Of a DNA stretch of 7,238 nucleotides, positions 5,970-7,238 are shown piece after piece. Where the stretch lies: NCBI GenBank assembly GCA_026394435.1, contig JAPKYG010000210.1, positions 1 through 7,238 on the forward strand. Direction: 5' to 3'. The notes below the pieces were generated by a model. That model had not been told where the DNA came from and did no database searches. It worked only from the letters and a program-made list of their open reading frames with translations. Made by a program: the position numbers and the translations under genes. Origin of the DNA: Methanobacteriota archaeon. GTDB lineage: Archaea; Thermoplasmatota; E2; DHVEG-1. How positions within the stretch are numbered: position 1 is the stretch's first letter; every line of letters starts with the position of its first letter.

Positions 5970-6371
5970 TTATTCAACAATCAAATCCTTCGAATACTTG
6001 TCTGTATCCGCAAGTAAAAATTCATTGCTCATACTCAGGCAATTCACTGGGCAGACGTCGTTACATTGCGAGCAAAACGTGCATCGTGCAAGATAAATTT
6101 TTATCTTCTTTTCTTCAGCTTTAAATTCGATAGCTTCAGAGGGGCAGACCTTCAGGCAGAGCTGGCAGCCAATGCATTTGTCTTTTTCATACTGAATTTT
6201 ACCTCGGAACCCTTGCGGTGTTTCCACTGGAGAGCATATGGTTTTTTTCCCATCGTGAACATCAGCAAAAAACCTGGTTGTTGACGACGGTATATATTTC
6301 GTAGGAAATTTGTTCGTATGTGGTTTTTTAAATAACTGCCTAAGCAGCTGCAGAACCATCGGGAATCTCAT
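5970..6371 (-). CDS. mbhN: Hydrogenase ferredoxin-like subunit MbhN (NuoI-like, 2x[4Fe-4S])
   Basis: This 133-residue iron-sulfur protein should pass electrons from reduced ferredoxin towards the small subunit in the cytoplasmic arm. Two complete cluster motifs are visible: CIGCQLCLKVCP (residues 66-77) and CTFCSQCNDVCP (97-108), the layout of NuoI/MbhN. The N-terminus is amphipathic and basic (LLRQLFKKP), as expected for docking at the membrane. The start at 6371 overlaps the mbhL stop as ATGA, and GGAGG lies about ten bases before it; an open frame back to 6587 would duplicate mbhL sequence in another frame. Extra cysteines occur at C46 and C111. The gene follows mbhL directly, whereas in Pyrococcus mbhM lies between them. 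Confidence 0.92.
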   Translation of the reverse strand: MRFPMVLQLLRQLFKKPHTNKFPTKYIPSSTTRFFADVHDGKKTICSPVETPQGFRGKIQYEKDKCIGCQLCLKVCPSEAIEFKAEEKKIKIYLARCTFCSQCNDVCPVNCLSMSNEFLLADTDKYSKDLIVE

Positions 6372-7238
6372 AGCTGAAGCCTCCGTGTTTTTTGTATACT
6401 CATCTGATGTAACTCTTCCTTGTCCAAGAATGAGGTGTCCTGGTTTTTTACAATCGTTACTCGGTTGGTGCATGACATACACGGGTCGGTTGACGCTGCG
6501 ACAATCGGGATATCCGCTATCTGCTGATTGGTAAGCATTGGGATCCAAGGCAGGATGTTGTTGTATGTTGGCGCACGTACCTTCCATGCATAGGGGGCAT
6601 CCTGAGCACTCAGTTTCACGTAATGGAAGACTTCTCCGCGGGGTGCTTCCATCCGCCCGATTCCTTCACCAGACACGTTCTTCAACTTCGCCAGAAGTTT
6701 CGGGATCTTCGGCTCAGAAACAATAGGACCAGCAGGCATTTGATTAAGGCATTGCTCAATCAAGCCTACCGATTGTTGTATTTCTAGCAAACGAACAACG
6801 ATCCTATCATACACGTCACCATGTACTTCACCAGTATAAATATCAGGGGTGATATAATCAAAATCAAGATCACTATACGCGAAATATCCTTGTTCAAGGC
6901 GAACATCCTTTTTCACCCCGGAAGCACGAGCGGTAGGCCCGACTGCACAGAATGCCAATGCGTCCTCCTTTGTTAAAACACCACATTCTTTGCAACGCAT
7001 CTGAAATGTTTTATCATCTAAGAATACGTGTTGAAGTTTTTTAAAAATTTCTTTATAATACTGTAACGTCTCCTGAATCTTCGGTTGCATTTCAGGTGTG
7101 ATATCCCGTCGTACCCCTCCAATCATGGTAATACCTTTGGTGATCCGATTCCCTGTGAGATATTCAGTGAGATCTAATGCTTTTTCTCGCATCTGCCATG
7201 TCAAGAATAAGACAGAGTCAAAGCCGATCTCATGAGCT
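6368..7238 (-). CDS. mbhL: [NiFe] hydrogenase large subunit MbhL (NuoD/HycE-like), N-terminus outside window
   Basis: The frame is open to the right edge (AHEIGFDSVLF before the TTG at 7204), so that TTG is an internal Leu codon and 289 residues are visible. Members of about 420 residues suggest some 130 are missing, including the N-terminal CxxC nickel ligands. Family motifs are the GVRRD segment, GVLTKEDAL, GPTARASGVKKDVR, GRMEAPRGEVFHYV, VRAPTY and the C-terminal nickel motif DPCMSCTNR (6487-6461). Both cysteines of this motif are present, which argues for a true hydrogenase rather than the MBS/NuoD type that lost metal ligands. A tail of 30 residues follows, similar to the HycE tail removed by HycI. 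Three extra cysteines (RCKEC and FCAVGP, codons at 6994, 6985 and 6949) are unusual. It reduces protons to H2 with MbhJ, which lies outside the window. Confidence 0.92.
   Translation of the reverse strand, partial: AHEIGFDSVLFLTWQMREKALDLTEYLTGNRITKGITMIGGVRRDITPEMQPKIQETLQYYKEIFKKLQHVFLDDKTFQMRCKECGVLTKEDALAFCAVGPTARASGVKKDVRLEQGYFAYSDLDFDYITPDIYTGEVHGDVYDRIVVRLLEIQQSVGLIEQCLNQMPAGPIVSEPKIPKLLAKLKNVSGEGIGRMEAPRGEVFHYVKLSAQDAPYAWKVRAPTYNNILPWIPMLTNQQIADIPIVAASTDPCMSCTNRVTIVKNQDTSFLDKEELHQMSIQKTRRLQL

Noticed and set aside
5893..6124. Plus-strand open frames across the spacer and mbhN
   Set aside because: They overlap the ferredoxin gene in antisense, lack an SD and show no family resemblance.
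6372..6587. Upstream extension of mbhN to a 205-residue protein
   Set aside because: The added part lies wholly in mbhL in another frame, resembles no ferredoxin N-terminus, and the ATG at 6371 has both an SD and an ATGA overlap.
7202..7204. TTG as the start of mbhL
   Set aside because: The frame is open to the window edge and the upstream residues AHEIGFDSVLF fit the family, so the protein continues outside the window.

Overview
The window shows part of an archaeal chromosome. The archaeal call rests on three things. The plus-strand gene at the left edge is the C-terminal end of an aIF5B-type translation initiation factor. The main operon is a membrane-bound [NiFe] hydrogenase of the Mbh type. 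The candidate promoter looks archaeal (TATA box), and candidate terminators are oligo-T tracts. GGAGG-like Shine-Dalgarno sequences precede nearly every gene, and most junctions are ATGA/TAATG overlaps or gaps of 0-2 bases. The lineage cannot be fixed from this sequence alone.

Layout: bases 1-215 (plus) hold the last 70 codons of infB (aIF5B). Bases 216-308 are a convergent intergenic spacer with a T-rich terminator for the minus-strand operon. Everything else is on the minus strand, so it is transcribed from right to left: mbhL (partial, 7238-6368), mbhN (6371-5970), a 200-base spacer, then mbhA (MnhE), mbhB (MnhF), mbhC (MnhG), mbhD (DUF4040), mbhE, mbhF (MnhB), mbhG (MnhC), mbhH (MnhD/NuoN-like), mbhI and mbhM (NuoH-like, ending at 309). 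The spacer carries a T9 tract, two small palindromes, a duplicated TATA-like 12-mer and an SD, so it probably separates two transcription units.

How the genes work together: MbhN (two [4Fe-4S] clusters) and MbhL ([NiFe] site), with the small subunit MbhJ and MbhK that must lie outside the window, form the cytoplasmic arm that oxidises ferredoxin and reduces protons to H2. MbhM anchors this arm. MbhA-MbhI form an Mrp antiporter-like membrane arm that couples the reaction to H+/Na+ translocation.

The family is known, so I do not claim a new system. The points that deserve attention are: a gene order permuted relative to Pyrococcus mbhA-N; extra cysteines (CxxC plus C) in MbhL; a HycE-like C-terminal tail on MbhL that suggests protease maturation; loss in MbhH of lysines that are usually present in the proton path (TM8 and TM11) while the TM5 Glu, TM7 Lys and TM12 Lys remain; and the regulatory-looking spacer inside the cluster. 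All homology calls come from reading motifs by eye.
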